64,000 bases of DNA. Origin: Planctomycetota bacterium. GTDB taxonomy: Bacteria > Planctomycetota > Phycisphaerae > Phycisphaerales > UBA1924. The position numbers were made by a program, and so were the translations under genes. Every line of letters starts with the position of its first letter. The stretch's first letter is position 1. The DNA is taken from the NCBI GenBank assembly GCA_039819165.1, contig JBCBSM010000001.1, positions 992,001-1,056,000 of the forward strand, read 5' to 3'. The notes beneath the pieces are model-generated. The model ran no database searches. It was not told where the DNA came from and saw only the letters and a list, made by a program, of their open reading frames with translations. Below, one piece after another: positions 46,997 through 56,600 of the stretch.

Positions 46997-47917
46997 ATGC
47001 CAGTGATCAAGACTCTCGTTCGTGTAGGCGTGATCGGCACCCTGGTCGGCGGTGGTCTTCTCGCCGTGGCCGGCCCGGATCGAGTCGGCGCCGCGCTCAG
47101 CCAGGCCCGCGATCGCGTCAACGACGCCATCGACAGCAACATCGATGATCCGGTGAAGATGCGGGCCCAGCTCCGCAAGCTCGAGGCCCAGTACCCCGAG
47201 CGGATCGCCCGGGTCCAGCAGGATCTCAACAGCCTCGACCGCCAGGTCGTCGGCTACGAGCGCGAGCTGGCCGTCGCCAACCGCGTGGTCGAGCTCGCCC
47301 ACGAGGACCTCGCGCAGATGCACGGCCTCTTCGACCAGGTCGAGACCGCGCAGGCCAGCGCCCGCCCGGGCACGATCGTCCGCGTCCGCTTCGGCGGCGA
47401 GAGCATGGACCTGGACACCGCGCAGGCCCGGGCCGTGCAGATCCAGAAGACCAAGGAGGCGTACGCGGTGCGTGCGCAGGACATCGCCCGGGACCTGGAC
47501 CTGCTGGGCCGCCAGCGGGAGCGGCTCGTCGAGCTGCGGGACAAGCTGCACGCCGAGCGCGCCGACTTCGAGGCCCAGCTCTGGCAGCTCAACCAGCAGA
47601 TCGATGCCATCGCCCGCAACGAGCGGATGATCGACATGATGGAAGCCCGCCAGAAGACGCTGGACGAGCTTGGACCCTTCGAGGCCAACAGCGCACAGCA
47701 CGTCTTCGAGCGCATCGCCCAGACGCGGCACGAGCAGGAGCAGCGGCTCGAGCAGCTCGATCGCCGCCGCGAGCGGCTGAGCTACGAGGACCAGGCCAAG
47801 CTGAGCCTCGAGGGCTCCGCTCCGCGGCAGGTCATCGAGCTGGGTGCGCCGGTCCTCGAGCTGCCGCAGGTCGAGGTCGACCAGCAGCCCAAGGCCACCG
47901 GCCGGAAGGTCTTCTAG
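46997..47917 (+). CDS. Exported or membrane-anchored coiled-coil protein
   Basis: 306 residues. An N-terminal hydrophobic segment (LVRVGVIGTLVGGGLLAVAG) could be a signal anchor. From residue 40 to 280 it is almost wholly heptad-rich coiled coil (RAQLRKLEAQYPERIARVQQ; DLLGRQRERLVELRDKLH; RQKTLDEL), interrupted by VRFGGESMDLDTAQARA. It ends in a Pro/Val tail. No family is recognised. The Shine-Dalgarno sequence is the best in the window: TAAGGAGGT with 7-nt spacing to ATG 46997, implying high translation. It is divergent from the kinase-linked sigma factor across 275 bp, so it is a natural candidate target of that factor (inference). A strong terminator follows. Confidence 0.72.
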   Translation: MPVIKTLVRVGVIGTLVGGGLLAVAGPDRVGAALSQARDRVNDAIDSNIDDPVKMRAQLRKLEAQYPERIARVQQDLNSLDRQVVGYERELAVANRVVELAHEDLAQMHGLFDQVETAQASARPGTIVRVRFGGESMDLDTAQARAVQIQKTKEAYAVRAQDIARDLDLLGRQRERLVELRDKLHAERADFEAQLWQLNQQIDAIARNERMIDMMEARQKTLDELGPFEANSAQHVFERIAQTRHEQEQRLEQLDRRRERLSYEDQAKLSLEGSAPRQVIELGAPVLELPQVEVDQQPKATGRKVF

Positions 47918-47984
47918 CGCCAGCTAGCGACAGGCGAACCCCGCGCGGCACCGCGCCGCGTGGCTCGCCGGCCCGACTCCCACC

Positions 47985-48024
47985 CAGGGGCTCCGGAGCG
48001 AATGCGCCGGGGCCCCTGTCTTTG
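47985..48024 (+). terminator. Rho-independent terminator after the coiled-coil gene
   Basis: CAGGGGCTCCGG (47985-47996) pairs with CCGGGGCCCCTG (48007-48018) over 12 positions with one G-T wobble, followed by TCTTTG. Confidence 0.82.
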
Positions 48025-48066
48025 ATGAAGTTCGGCGTGCAAGCGGCCGATAGGCTCACGGATTCC

Positions 48067-48072
48067 TATAAT
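48067..48072 (+). promoter_or_regulatory. Perfect -10 hexamer upstream of mreB
   Basis: TATAAT stands out in this GC-rich sequence, 27 bases before ATG 48099. No good -35 hexamer is seen at the expected spacing, so the promoter call is tentative. Confidence 0.5.
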
Positions 48073-48098
48073 CTCACGCCTGCCGCACGCCGGGGCCG

Positions 48099-49229
48099 AT
48101 GGATCGCCCCATGCGGAGCATCCGTCGCAGCGCGATCGCGGCGGCCGGCCAGGAGGGCGACGCCCCGGTGCGGTATCTCGACCGGCTGACCAGCTTGTTC
48201 AGCGTGGACATGGGCATCGACCTGGGCACGTGCAACACCCTGGTTGCCGTCCGCGGGCAGGGCATCGTGCTCAACGAGCCCAGCGTGGTCGCCGTGCGCA
48301 AGGGCACCAACGAGGTGCTCAAGAACGGCCAGGCCGTCGGCTGGGTCGCCAAGGAGATGCTCGGCAAGACGCCCGGCTCGATCGCGGCGGTCCGTCCGCT
48401 CAAGGACGGCGTGATCAGCGACTTCCAGATCACCGAGGCCATGCTCGGCTACTTCATCCGCAAGGTAAACCAGCTGACCCGCAACTGGGGCTTCGTGGGG
48501 CCCCGCGTGGTCATCAGCGTGCCCAGCGGCATCACCGCGGTCGAGAAGCGGGCGGTGTTCGATTCTGCCGAGCACGCCGGCGCTCGCCGCACGTACCTGC
48601 TCGAAGAGCCCGTGGCGGCGGCCATCGGCGCGGGCCTGCCGGTCGCCGAGCCCACCGCGTCCATGATCGTTGACATCGGCGGCGGCACGACCGAGGTCGC
48701 CGTCATGTCGCTGGCCGACATCGCCGTCTGCGAGAGCGTCCGCATCGCGGGCGACGACATGGACGAGGCGATCATGAACCACATGCGCCGAACTTACAAC
48801 CTCATGATCGGCGAGCAGACCGCCGAGCGGATCAAGATCGAGATCGGATCGGCCGCCGGCATGCAGGACGAGAGCACCGTGGAGGTGCGCGGCCGGGACA
48901 TGATCAGCGGCCTGCCCCGCAAGGCGACCATCACCAGCGAGGAGATCCGCGAGGCGCTCAACGAGCCCATCGGCCAGATCATCGAGACCGTGACCCGCAC
49001 GCTCGAGAAGATCGAGCCCGAGCTGGCCGCCGACCTCGTCGAGAACGGCATCATGCTCGCCGGCGGCGGCGCCCTGCTCCGCGGCCTTCCCGACGTGCTC
49101 CGAAAGGCCACCGGGCTCAATTGCCAGCTCGCGGAGGATCCGTTGACGTGCGTCGCCCGCGGAACGGCGATCTACCTCGAGCACATCGAGGAGTGGAAGG
49201 CCACGCTCGAGAACGACATCGACGTCTAG
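48099..49229 (+). CDS. mreB: Rod-shape determining protein MreB
   Basis: 376 residues, about 30 longer than E. coli MreB because of an N-terminal extension (to about residue 35) before FSVDMGIDLGTCNTLVAV. The actin-fold signature blocks are present: phosphate 1 IDLGTCNTL, VPSGITAVEKRAV, phosphate 2 MIVDIGGGTTEVAV, and adenosine site LAGGGALLRGLPDVL. MreB filaments guide lateral wall synthesis. ATG 48111 is an alternative start; neither start has a clear Shine-Dalgarno sequence. It is followed by mreC after 61 bases. Confidence 0.97.
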   Translation: MDRPMRSIRRSAIAAAGQEGDAPVRYLDRLTSLFSVDMGIDLGTCNTLVAVRGQGIVLNEPSVVAVRKGTNEVLKNGQAVGWVAKEMLGKTPGSIAAVRPLKDGVISDFQITEAMLGYFIRKVNQLTRNWGFVGPRVVISVPSGITAVEKRAVFDSAEHAGARRTYLLEEPVAAAIGAGLPVAEPTASMIVDIGGGTTEVAVMSLADIAVCESVRIAGDDMDEAIMNHMRRTYNLMIGEQTAERIKIEIGSAAGMQDESTVEVRGRDMISGLPRKATITSEEIREALNEPIGQIIETVTRTLEKIEPELAADLVENGIMLAGGGALLRGLPDVLRKATGLNCQLAEDPLTCVARGTAIYLEHIEEWKATLENDIDV

Positions 49230-49290
49230 ATTCGCACGCTCAGACCCCGGCGTCCGACGCTCTGCACCGGCGGGCGCACAGGCCGACGCC

Positions 49291-50202
49291 ATGGCTGGAC
49301 CACTCTCCAAGCGACCGAGCGCACGCACCCTGCTGCGGGTGACGCTCGTGCTGCTGGCGATCATGGCCGTCGCGCCCATGCGCTACACCCGATGGACGTC
49401 GGCCTTCTCCGACCTCGCGCTCACGGTGACGGCGCCCGTCAGCCACGCGATCAAGTGGGTCGCCGATCCGCTGACCAGGCCGCTCCGCCCCGGGGCCGAT
49501 CCGGCGCTCGCCGAGCAGTACAAGCAGGAGCTGGACGCCAGCCGCAAGCGGGCGCTCGACCTCGAGGTCCGCGTCGAGGAACTGGAGGCCCTCGTGCTCG
49601 AGCTCCAGCGGGGGCTCGCGCTCACGCCCGACGTGGACATCCGCCAGGTCGCGGCCCCGGTCATCGGCCGGCTGAGCGACCCGGCCAGCATCGACCTGCA
49701 GGTGCGGGCCGGCAGCGGGCGGGGCGTGGTGCCCAACGCGGTGGCCGTGGTCGAGGGGTTGCAGCTGCTGGGCCGCGTCGAGCGGACCACCGCGGCGTGG
49801 TGCATCGTGCGGCCGATCACCAGCTCGGCCGCCGGGGGCATCGACGCCGTCGTGCTCACGGGGGAGGATCTGGCCAGTGGCGTGGCGTGCCGGCTCGAGC
49901 CCACGGGCGACGGCCTGCTCCGCGGACCGGCCACCTGGGTGTTCGAGCCCAGCCGCCAGGGCCCCGTCGAGCTCGCCGCGGGGCTGACCGTCCGCCTGCG
50001 GGACGACACCTGGCCCGGCAGCGCCCAGATGCTCGTGCTGGGCGAGGTCGTTGCGGTCGAGCCGGCGGCCGACGAGCCCACGAGGACCATCGTGACGGTG
50101 TCGCCGCTGGTGCCGCTGGAGCGGGTGAGCGAGGTCGTGCTCCGCGTGCCGCTCGACCCGACCGAGGACGAGACGGTCGGGGACGTGGAGGGCGGCCCGT
50201 GA
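49291..50202 (+). CDS. mreC: Rod-shape determining protein MreC
   Basis: 303 residues. One membrane helix (LLRVTLVLLAIMAVAPM, about 14-30), a coiled coil (LEVRVEELEALVLELQ, about 90-110) and then the paired beta-barrel periplasmic domain with APVIGRLSDPASIDLQVRAG, GVVPNAVAVVEG, and VVVEPAADEP-like VVAVEPAADEPTRTIVTV. This is the MreC order. It links MreB/MreD to wall synthases. Its stop overlaps the GTG of mreD (GTGA, 50199-50202). Confidence 0.9.
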   Translation: MAGPLSKRPSARTLLRVTLVLLAIMAVAPMRYTRWTSAFSDLALTVTAPVSHAIKWVADPLTRPLRPGADPALAEQYKQELDASRKRALDLEVRVEELEALVLELQRGLALTPDVDIRQVAAPVIGRLSDPASIDLQVRAGSGRGVVPNAVAVVEGLQLLGRVERTTAAWCIVRPITSSAAGGIDAVVLTGEDLASGVACRLEPTGDGLLRGPATWVFEPSRQGPVELAAGLTVRLRDDTWPGSAQMLVLGEVVAVEPAADEPTRTIVTVSPLVPLERVSEVVLRVPLDPTEDETVGDVEGGP

Positions 50203-50759
50203 ACTGGATCGCCTTCGGCGTCGTTGGCTACGGGCTGCTGGGCATCGAGCGGGGCGCCCGCGATGCGCTGGCGATCGGTCCGGTGCAGCCCAGCTTCCTG
50301 CTGCCGCTGGCGGTGTACGTCGCGCTCAGTGCGCCACCGGTGCAGGCGCTCTGGGCCTGCCTCCTGATCGGGTTGGCGATCGACCTGACGGGCCCGTGGT
50401 CGGCGAGCGCCGGCGGCGTGCAGCCGCTCATCGGTGCGCACGCCCTGGGCTACGTGCTGCTCGCGCAGCTCGCCCTGATGGTCCGCGGCAAGCTGGTGCG
50501 CAACCACCTGGCGACCATGGCCGTCCTCGCCTTCATCGGGGGAATTGCGATCAATATCGTTGTCGTCGCGCTGCTCGCCCTGCAGCGGTTGTACGGCTCG
50601 GGTATCGCAACCGAACCGCTCGAGCGCCTCGTGGTCCAGCTCGGTGCATCGGCGTACACCGCGTTCCTGGCGGTCCCCATGGGCTTCGCGCTCGCCGCCA
50701 TGGCGCCGCTCTTCGGCTTCCAGAGCACCGCGCCGCGGAGCTGGATGCGGCGGGCGTGA
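50199..50759 (+). CDS. mreD: Rod-shape determining protein MreD
   Basis: 186 residues, five to six membrane helices (FLLPLAVYVALSAPPVQALW; ALWACLLIGLAIDLTGPW; ALGYVLLAQLALMV; TMAVLAFIGGIAINIVVVAL; YTAFLAVPMGFALAAMAPLF). IGLAIDLTGP is the recognisable MreD segment (GLLLDLxxG type). Position after mreC settles the call. The GTG start 50199 has GGAGG at 7-nt spacing inside mreC. No rodA or pbp2 gene follows, unlike in many mre operons. Confidence 0.88.
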   Translation: MNWIAFGVVGYGLLGIERGARDALAIGPVQPSFLLPLAVYVALSAPPVQALWACLLIGLAIDLTGPWSASAGGVQPLIGAHALGYVLLAQLALMVRGKLVRNHLATMAVLAFIGGIAINIVVVALLALQRLYGSGIATEPLERLVVQLGASAYTAFLAVPMGFALAAMAPLFGFQSTAPRSWMRRA

Positions 50760-50811
50760 CCCTGCGCTCTCCGATACCGTGGCTTCCAGACCCCGCCCGG
50801 AGACCCGACGC

Positions 50812-51933
50812 GTGGAACTGACGCTCTTCGACGACGGCAACGGCAAGCTGGCGCCCATCACCGATCTGCGGCCGGCCTTCGGCATCCGCATCGGCGCGTT
50901 CACCACGCTCGAGCGATGGACTCACGCGGGCCACGCCGTAGTCGGCCTGCGCGTCCCCAAGCGGGACGCGGCGCTCGCGACGTCGCGGCACGGCGACCTG
51001 GGCGTCAACGACGACGCCGCGGGTGCGGTCTTCGTGAACGGGCGGTGGCCATTGGGTGCCGAGCACGCGGAGGCCCTGGCCGGCCTCGCGGACGGCGAGG
51101 GCCTTGCGGCGGGCGACGATCTGCTAGCGGTCCGCGTGCCCGAGAGCGGGCGCTTCGTGGCCGATATCGCCGCCTGGCGCTGTGCACCACTGGACGCGCA
51201 GCTGCTCGATCGGCCGTGGCACGTGCGTTCGCTGCGGGATGCGTGCCTGGCGCACGATCTCCGCGCGCTCTCGCCGATGGGCGCCGCGACGGTGCACCCG
51301 AGCGCCCGCATCGCCCCCACCGCCGTGCTGGACGCCGGCGGCGGGCCGATCTACATCGCCGAGGGCGCCCGTGTGTCGCACCACGCCATCATCATCGGGC
51401 CGGCGTATGTCGGCCCGGGGTCGACGGTGCTCGAGCAGGCCCGCATCCGGCCGGGCACCGCGATCGGACCGGCGTGCAAGGTCGCCGGCGAGGTCGGGGG
51501 CACCATCTTCCAGGGCTTCGCCAACAAGGCGCACGACGGCTATCTCGGCGATTCGTTCGTCGGCGAGTGGGTGAACCTCGGCGCGGGCACGACCAACAGC
51601 AACCTTCTGAACACGTACGGCGAGATCGTCGTCGACCGCCAGCGCACGGGCGAGACCTTCCTCGGCTGCACGCTGGGCGACCACGTGAAGACCGCCATCT
51701 GCACCCGCATCATGACCGGCGCGATCGTGGGCACGGGCACCATGTGGGCCACCGGCCGCCCGATCGCGGGCCGCATCGAGGCCATGCGGTGGGCCACCGA
51801 CGCGGGCGAGAAGCCCTACCGCATCGAGCGCTTCCTGGAGGTAGCCCGCGCGGCCATGGCCCGCCGCGATCGCGAGCCGAGCGAGGCCGAGATCGACCGG
51901 CTGCGGTCGCTCGCGGATCGAGGAGTGCCCTAA
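50812..51933 (+). CDS. GlmU-like putative sugar nucleotidyltransferase with left-handed beta-helix
   Basis: 373 residues. The N-terminal half (LTLFDDGNGKLAPITDLRPA, then IRIGAFTTLERW) matches the divergent nucleotidyltransferase domain of the GlmU-related putative sugar nucleotidyltransferase family. The C-terminal half is a hexapeptide-repeat beta-helix (HPSARIAPTAVLDAGGGPIY; GSTVLEQARIRPGTAIGPAC; GAIVGTGTMWATGRPIAG). The family is predicted to make or acetylate sugar-nucleotides; activity is not proven. GTG 50812 follows GGAG with 9-nt spacing; GTG 50779 is an alternative. It lies 52 bases after mreD and may be cotranscribed, linking it to envelope sugar supply (inference). Confidence 0.82.
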   Translation: MELTLFDDGNGKLAPITDLRPAFGIRIGAFTTLERWTHAGHAVVGLRVPKRDAALATSRHGDLGVNDDAAGAVFVNGRWPLGAEHAEALAGLADGEGLAAGDDLLAVRVPESGRFVADIAAWRCAPLDAQLLDRPWHVRSLRDACLAHDLRALSPMGAATVHPSARIAPTAVLDAGGGPIYIAEGARVSHHAIIIGPAYVGPGSTVLEQARIRPGTAIGPACKVAGEVGGTIFQGFANKAHDGYLGDSFVGEWVNLGAGTTNSNLLNTYGEIVVDRQRTGETFLGCTLGDHVKTAICTRIMTGAIVGTGTMWATGRPIAGRIEAMRWATDAGEKPYRIERFLEVARAAMARRDREPSEAEIDRLRSLADRGVP

Positions 51934-52056
51934 TCTGGGCCCGATCCGCCGAGTGGACGCAACGGAACCGCAACGCCGGGCCATCCGCCGCACCTACGCT
52001 GGCAGCGGCCGCGGGAGGCGCGGGCCGACGCGCACCCAAGAGAGAGGAATCGAGCC

Positions 52057-52656
52057 ATGCCTTCGATGCACCGCGTTGCCATCACGATGGGCGGTTTCGC
52101 CGCCCTCGCCGCCGCCGCACAGGCCCAGATCGCCTGGGACGAGTCGGTCTCGGGCGACATCTCGGGCGATCCCGACGCTCCCACCGCGATCACGCTGGGC
52201 CTGGGCAGCAACATCATCACGGGCCAGGTGTTCGCCTCGGACGACACGCGGGACTTCGTCACCTTCACCATCCCCGATGGCCAGGCACTGGGCGAGCTGC
52301 GGCTGCTCGAGTACTTCGACATCACCAGCGGCGATCCCGGCAACCGCGGCTTCCACGCGATCAACGCCGGCGCGACGAGCTTCATCCCCGGCCCCGATAC
52401 GGCCGCCTTCTTCCTGGGCGGCGATCACCTCGACCCCGCGCCGGCCGGCACCGATCTGCTCCCGCTGCTGGCGGCGGCCCCGCTGGCGGGCACCGGCTTC
52501 GACACCCCGCTCGGCCCGGGCACCTACAGCTACGTCGTGCAGCAGACCGGCCCGGAGGTTACCGGCTACAGCATCGATCTGGTCGTGATCCCCGCGCCGG
52601 CGACGCTGGCGGGGCTCGGCGTCGCGGGGCTGCTGGTGGGCCGACGCCGCCGCTAG
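52057..52656 (+). CDS. PEP-CTERM-like secreted protein
   Basis: 199 residues. A signal peptide (VAITMGGFAALAAAAQA) precedes a beta-rich ectodomain (TFTIPDGQALGELRLLEYF; GTYSYVVQQTGPEVTGYSID). The C-terminus has a sorting-signal layout: VIPAPATLAG (PAP in place of PEP), a short hydrophobic helix, then GRRRR. PEP-CTERM tails are processed by exosortases and usually go with exopolysaccharide-producing bacteria; no exosortase is in this window. GAGAGGA lies about 9 bases before ATG 52057. Confidence 0.82.
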   Translation: MPSMHRVAITMGGFAALAAAAQAQIAWDESVSGDISGDPDAPTAITLGLGSNIITGQVFASDDTRDFVTFTIPDGQALGELRLLEYFDITSGDPGNRGFHAINAGATSFIPGPDTAAFFLGGDHLDPAPAGTDLLPLLAAAPLAGTGFDTPLGPGTYSYVVQQTGPEVTGYSIDLVVIPAPATLAGLGVAGLLVGRRRR

Positions 52657-52693
52657 CGCACCGTGCGTCGCGGGTGGACCGTGCCCACCAGGC

Positions 52694-53686
52694 TCAGAGC
52701 CAGCGCGCCCATTTGAGCACGCCGATCTCGAGCGCGACGAACAGCAGGCCGACGCCGCACCAGAAGGCGAAGGCCCACGGCTGCGTCGTGAACGGCACGC
52801 CCGCGACGTTGATGCCCAGCACGCCCGTCAGGAAGCCCAGCGGCAGGAAGACCGCGCTGATGATCGCCAGACCATAGAGCCGGCGGTTCAGCCGCTCGGC
52901 GTCCTGCCCCGAGAGTTCCTGCCGGGCGGTCTCGGCGCGGACACCGTGCAGCTCGAGGTCCTCGGCGACGCGGGTGGCTCGATCCGCCAGTTCCTGGATG
53001 GCTCGGGCCGCGTCGGCGTCGATGAGCGACCTGGGCGCCGCGTTCAGCTCGGTGAGCGCGTCCCGCAGCGGCACGACGTACCGCCGCAGCACGAGCGTTC
53101 GGAGCCGCAGGTCCGTCGCCTCGCGACGGGTGGCCTGCTCGCCGTCGTCCATGACGCGCTCGAGCAGCTCGTCGACGGCCTCGCCGACATCGACAACGGT
53201 CGGCGCCATGCGATCCAGCAGCCGCTCGAGCAGCATGACCAGCAGCGCGCCGGCGTTGGGGACGGCTTCGTTGTCGGGCGGCAGCAGCGCCTTGGCGAGA
53301 TCCTCGGCCGCACGGAGCCGGCGGAGCACCACCGTGGTCAGCCGGCCTGGTTCGAGCCACGCGCGGATCGACACCATGTCCTCGGGCCTGGCGCCCTCGG
53401 CCAGGTTCACGCCGCGGCCGATGAACAGCACGCCCTCGGGCCGCACCACGCACCTGGGGCGGGTCTTGACGATGAGCATCGCGTCGGCGACCTCGGGCGG
53501 CGTGGCGTCCTCGATCCACCGCTGCGCGGCCTTGCGGTTGTGGTCGAGGTGCAGCCAGACCCAGGGCTGGGGTCGCCACTGTTCGAGGAAGAGTTCGATG
53601 GGCTCACCGGGCATGCGGGCCACGCCCGCGGGCGACGCCGCCAGCAGCACGCCCGGCTCGCGGGCCATGGGCTCGAAGGTGATCAC
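52694..53686 (-). CDS. CorA/ZntB-family divalent cation transporter-like protein
   Basis: 330 residues. The family order is present: N-terminal alpha/beta cytoplasmic domain (WVWLHLDHNRKAAQRWIED), long helices (ALTELNAAPRSLIDADAARA; ETARQELSGQDAERLNRRLY), then two C-terminal membrane helices (GLAIISAVFLPLGFLTGVLG; AFAFWCGVGLLFVALEIGVL). The pore motif normally GMN (CorA) or GVN (ZntB) reads GIN (TGVLGIN). Ion preference cannot be inferred. The GTG start 53686 overlaps the stop of the MscS-type gene (GTGA), so the two are translationally coupled. Confidence 0.87.
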   Translation of the reverse strand: MITFEPMAREPGVLLAASPAGVARMPGEPIELFLEQWRPQPWVWLHLDHNRKAAQRWIEDATPPEVADAMLIVKTRPRCVVRPEGVLFIGRGVNLAEGARPEDMVSIRAWLEPGRLTTVVLRRLRAAEDLAKALLPPDNEAVPNAGALLVMLLERLLDRMAPTVVDVGEAVDELLERVMDDGEQATRREATDLRLRTLVLRRYVVPLRDALTELNAAPRSLIDADAARAIQELADRATRVAEDLELHGVRAETARQELSGQDAERLNRRLYGLAIISAVFLPLGFLTGVLGINVAGVPFTTQPWAFAFWCGVGLLFVALEIGVLKWARWL

Positions 53687-56600
53687 GCCTGCTCCAGCAC
53701 GCGGGCGTCGATGCCCTCGCCGTCGCCGGCCTTGCGGACGATGTCGGCCAGCGGCCCGATCGACCGCACGTGCAGGTCGCGCTGCGGGAAGGCGATCTCG
53801 ATGCCCAGCTGCTTGAAGCGCTCGGCGACGCGGGCGTGCAGCTCGGTGCGGGTGTCCAGGAAGTAGTCGAAGTGCTCGATGTACACCCGCAGCTCGAAGT
53901 TGAGCGTGCTATCGCCGAAGCCCATGAACAACGCCCGCACGCGGGGCTCGCGCATTACGTGCGGCTGGCTCTGGCCGATGTCCAGCAGCGTGCGGGTGAC
54001 GATCCTGGGATCGGTGCCGTAGGCGACGCCCACCGGCACGTCGACGCGAACGCTGGGATCCGACAGCGTCCAGTTGATGAAGCGGTCGGTGATGAAGACC
54101 TTGTTCGGGATGACCAGCTCGCGGAGCTGCCAGTCCTGCACGGTGGTTGCCCGCATGCGGATCTTGGTCACCTTGCCGCTGGTCTGGTCGACGGTGACGG
54201 TGTCGCCGACGCGGACGGGCCGCTCGACGAGGATGATCAGCCCCGAGATGAAGTTGGCGAAGATCTCCTGGAGCCCGAAGGCGAGTCCGAAGGTCAGCGC
54301 GGCGGCGAGCCACTGCACCTGCGACCAGCCGATGCCTAGCGCCCCGAAGCCGATCAGGATGCCGATGATGCCCAGCATGTACCGCAGGATGGCCGAGATC
54401 GCGAACCGCGCGCCCGCGTCGAAGGGCAGCCGCTTGAGGACCGTGATCTCGAGCAGGCCCGGCAGGTTGCGGGCCAGGACCCAGGTCAGGATGATGACGA
54501 TGAGTGCGCCGCCCACGTCGGCCAGCGTGATGACGCCGATGGGCTCGGACTCGCCCGAGCCACCCGCCGAACCGAGCCCGGGGAACAGCGTGGGCGAGGC
54601 GTCGGCGGCGGCCTGCTCCTCGCCGTCGGCCTGGTCGAGCAACTGGGCGACCTCCGCGCCGAGCAGCTCGGAGTTGGCCCGCTCGGGCACGAGATCCACG
54701 GTGGGCCAGATCTGCACCCGCTCGAACATCCGCAGCGCCGGCAGCTGCTCCACCCACAGGGCATACATGCCGATGACCACGCCCAGCACGACGAAGGCGG
54801 TCACTACCCGGCGGGTCTGGGCGTCGACGTCGGCGGCGTCGAGCTCCCGCTCGATGTCGGCCTCGGCGGGCCGCTCGCCCTCGCCCTCCTGCCCGCCCTC
54901 GCGCCGCTGGCGGGCCCGCTCGACGAGCAGCCGGCGCCGTTCGATGAACAGCCAGCGGAGCACCAGCGAGTGCACGACCGTGACGGAGACGACGAGCCAC
55001 ATCGTGAAGTGCAGCCGCTCGTCGAGCTCGACGGCGGTGTAGAAGTAGCCCAGCGCCGCCAGGGCCGCGAGCACCAGGGGCGTGACCGCGAGCACCGGGA
55101 ACCATACCCAGCGCAGGCGGCTCGACAGGCTGCCCGGCTTGCGGACCAGGTGATTGCGAACGAAGGGCCGCCACGGCGCGAACACGCCGATGTAGAGCAC
55201 CGACAGCCCGACCATCGCCAGGACGAACAGCACGCGGCCCAGCGCGTTGTTGAGGTCGGCATCGGGCTGCGCGTGCAGCGCCACGATCGCGACGGCCAGC
55301 GGCAGGCCCACGACCTCGCTCACCAGGATCCAGCGGCGGAACTGCAGGAGGCCGTCGCGGCGCCAGCGGAAGTGGGCGTCGGCCAGGCCGTCGGGCCGCG
55401 AGCCCTGGCGGACGAACTCGGCCACGAAGGCGAAGACCGCCGCCGCCTCGAAGCCATCGGCGAGCGCGCGGGCGAGCTCGTCCTCGGGCACCGCCAGCAG
55501 AACCCCCGCCAGCAGCAGCGTGAGCGCGGGCGGCAGCGCCATCAGCACCGTGACGGGGATGGCCCGCACCGTGAGCGCGAAGCTGTCCGTGCTGAAGCGT
55601 CGGACCCGGCCCGCCAGCGTGGAGAGCTCCCGCTTGGCCATCCGCTTGAGCACGAAGGCGATGGGCACCGCCAGCGTGAGCAGCACCGCCGGCACCGTCG
55701 GCCGCAGGTCCTGGGCGATGCCAAGCCACGCCGATCCGATGGGACGCGAGCGCCCATCGGGCCCGATGCCGCCGGTGAGCCAGGCGACGCCGTCGGTCAG
55801 ATCGCGGGGCCTGGGCACGGGACTGCCCGGCACGCTCCGCGTCCACAGGATCCGCTCCTCGATGAAACTCCGCAGCTCCCGCGAGGTCTCGCGGAGTTGC
55901 ACGAGCGAGACGAGCAGGTTGGTCGCCTCCTCGAGATACTCGCCGTACTCATCCCGCAGCGAGCCGAGCACCTCGACGTGCGACTGGACGATCTCCTGGA
56001 CGCCCGCCTGGGCCTGCGGGCTCGCGTCGCGCGCCAGCCGCTGCACGGAGGCCTGCACGTCGCCGTATCGGTCGAGCCGCTCCTCGACGCCGATGAGCTC
56101 GAACTGGGCGTCGCCGATGCTCCGCTCCAGCCGGTCCAGATCGGCCTGTTCGACCCGCGGGATCTTGCCGAGCTCGGTTCGCAGCAGCAGGCTGACGGCG
56201 TCGGTCAGCCCGGTGGCGCGGACTCGGGCCGCGGTGTTGCGCGCCCGCACCTGCAGCTCCTGCAATTCGCGGGCGCGGTTGAGCGAGCGCTGCTGCACGC
56301 GGGCCAGCCTGGCCACGATGCCGTCGGGTCCGGTCCGCTTCTGCGTCAGGGCGCGGGTGTCCTCGAGCACCTCCTGGACACCCGGGATCTCGAGCGCCGG
56401 CCGCAGCCGATCCTGCTCCAGCTGCCGATCGGCCTCGCGGCGCTGGGCCTCGGCCTCCCGCGTGCGGAGCTGGCCCTCGAGCTTCTGGAGCTCCTCGACC
56501 AGGCGGCCTAGCAGCTCGGCCCGCCGCTGAGCGCTCGACCGCCGAAGCGGCAGCAGCTCCCGCCGGGCGGCGTAGCTCGCGGCCGTGGCCCGCAGCCGCT

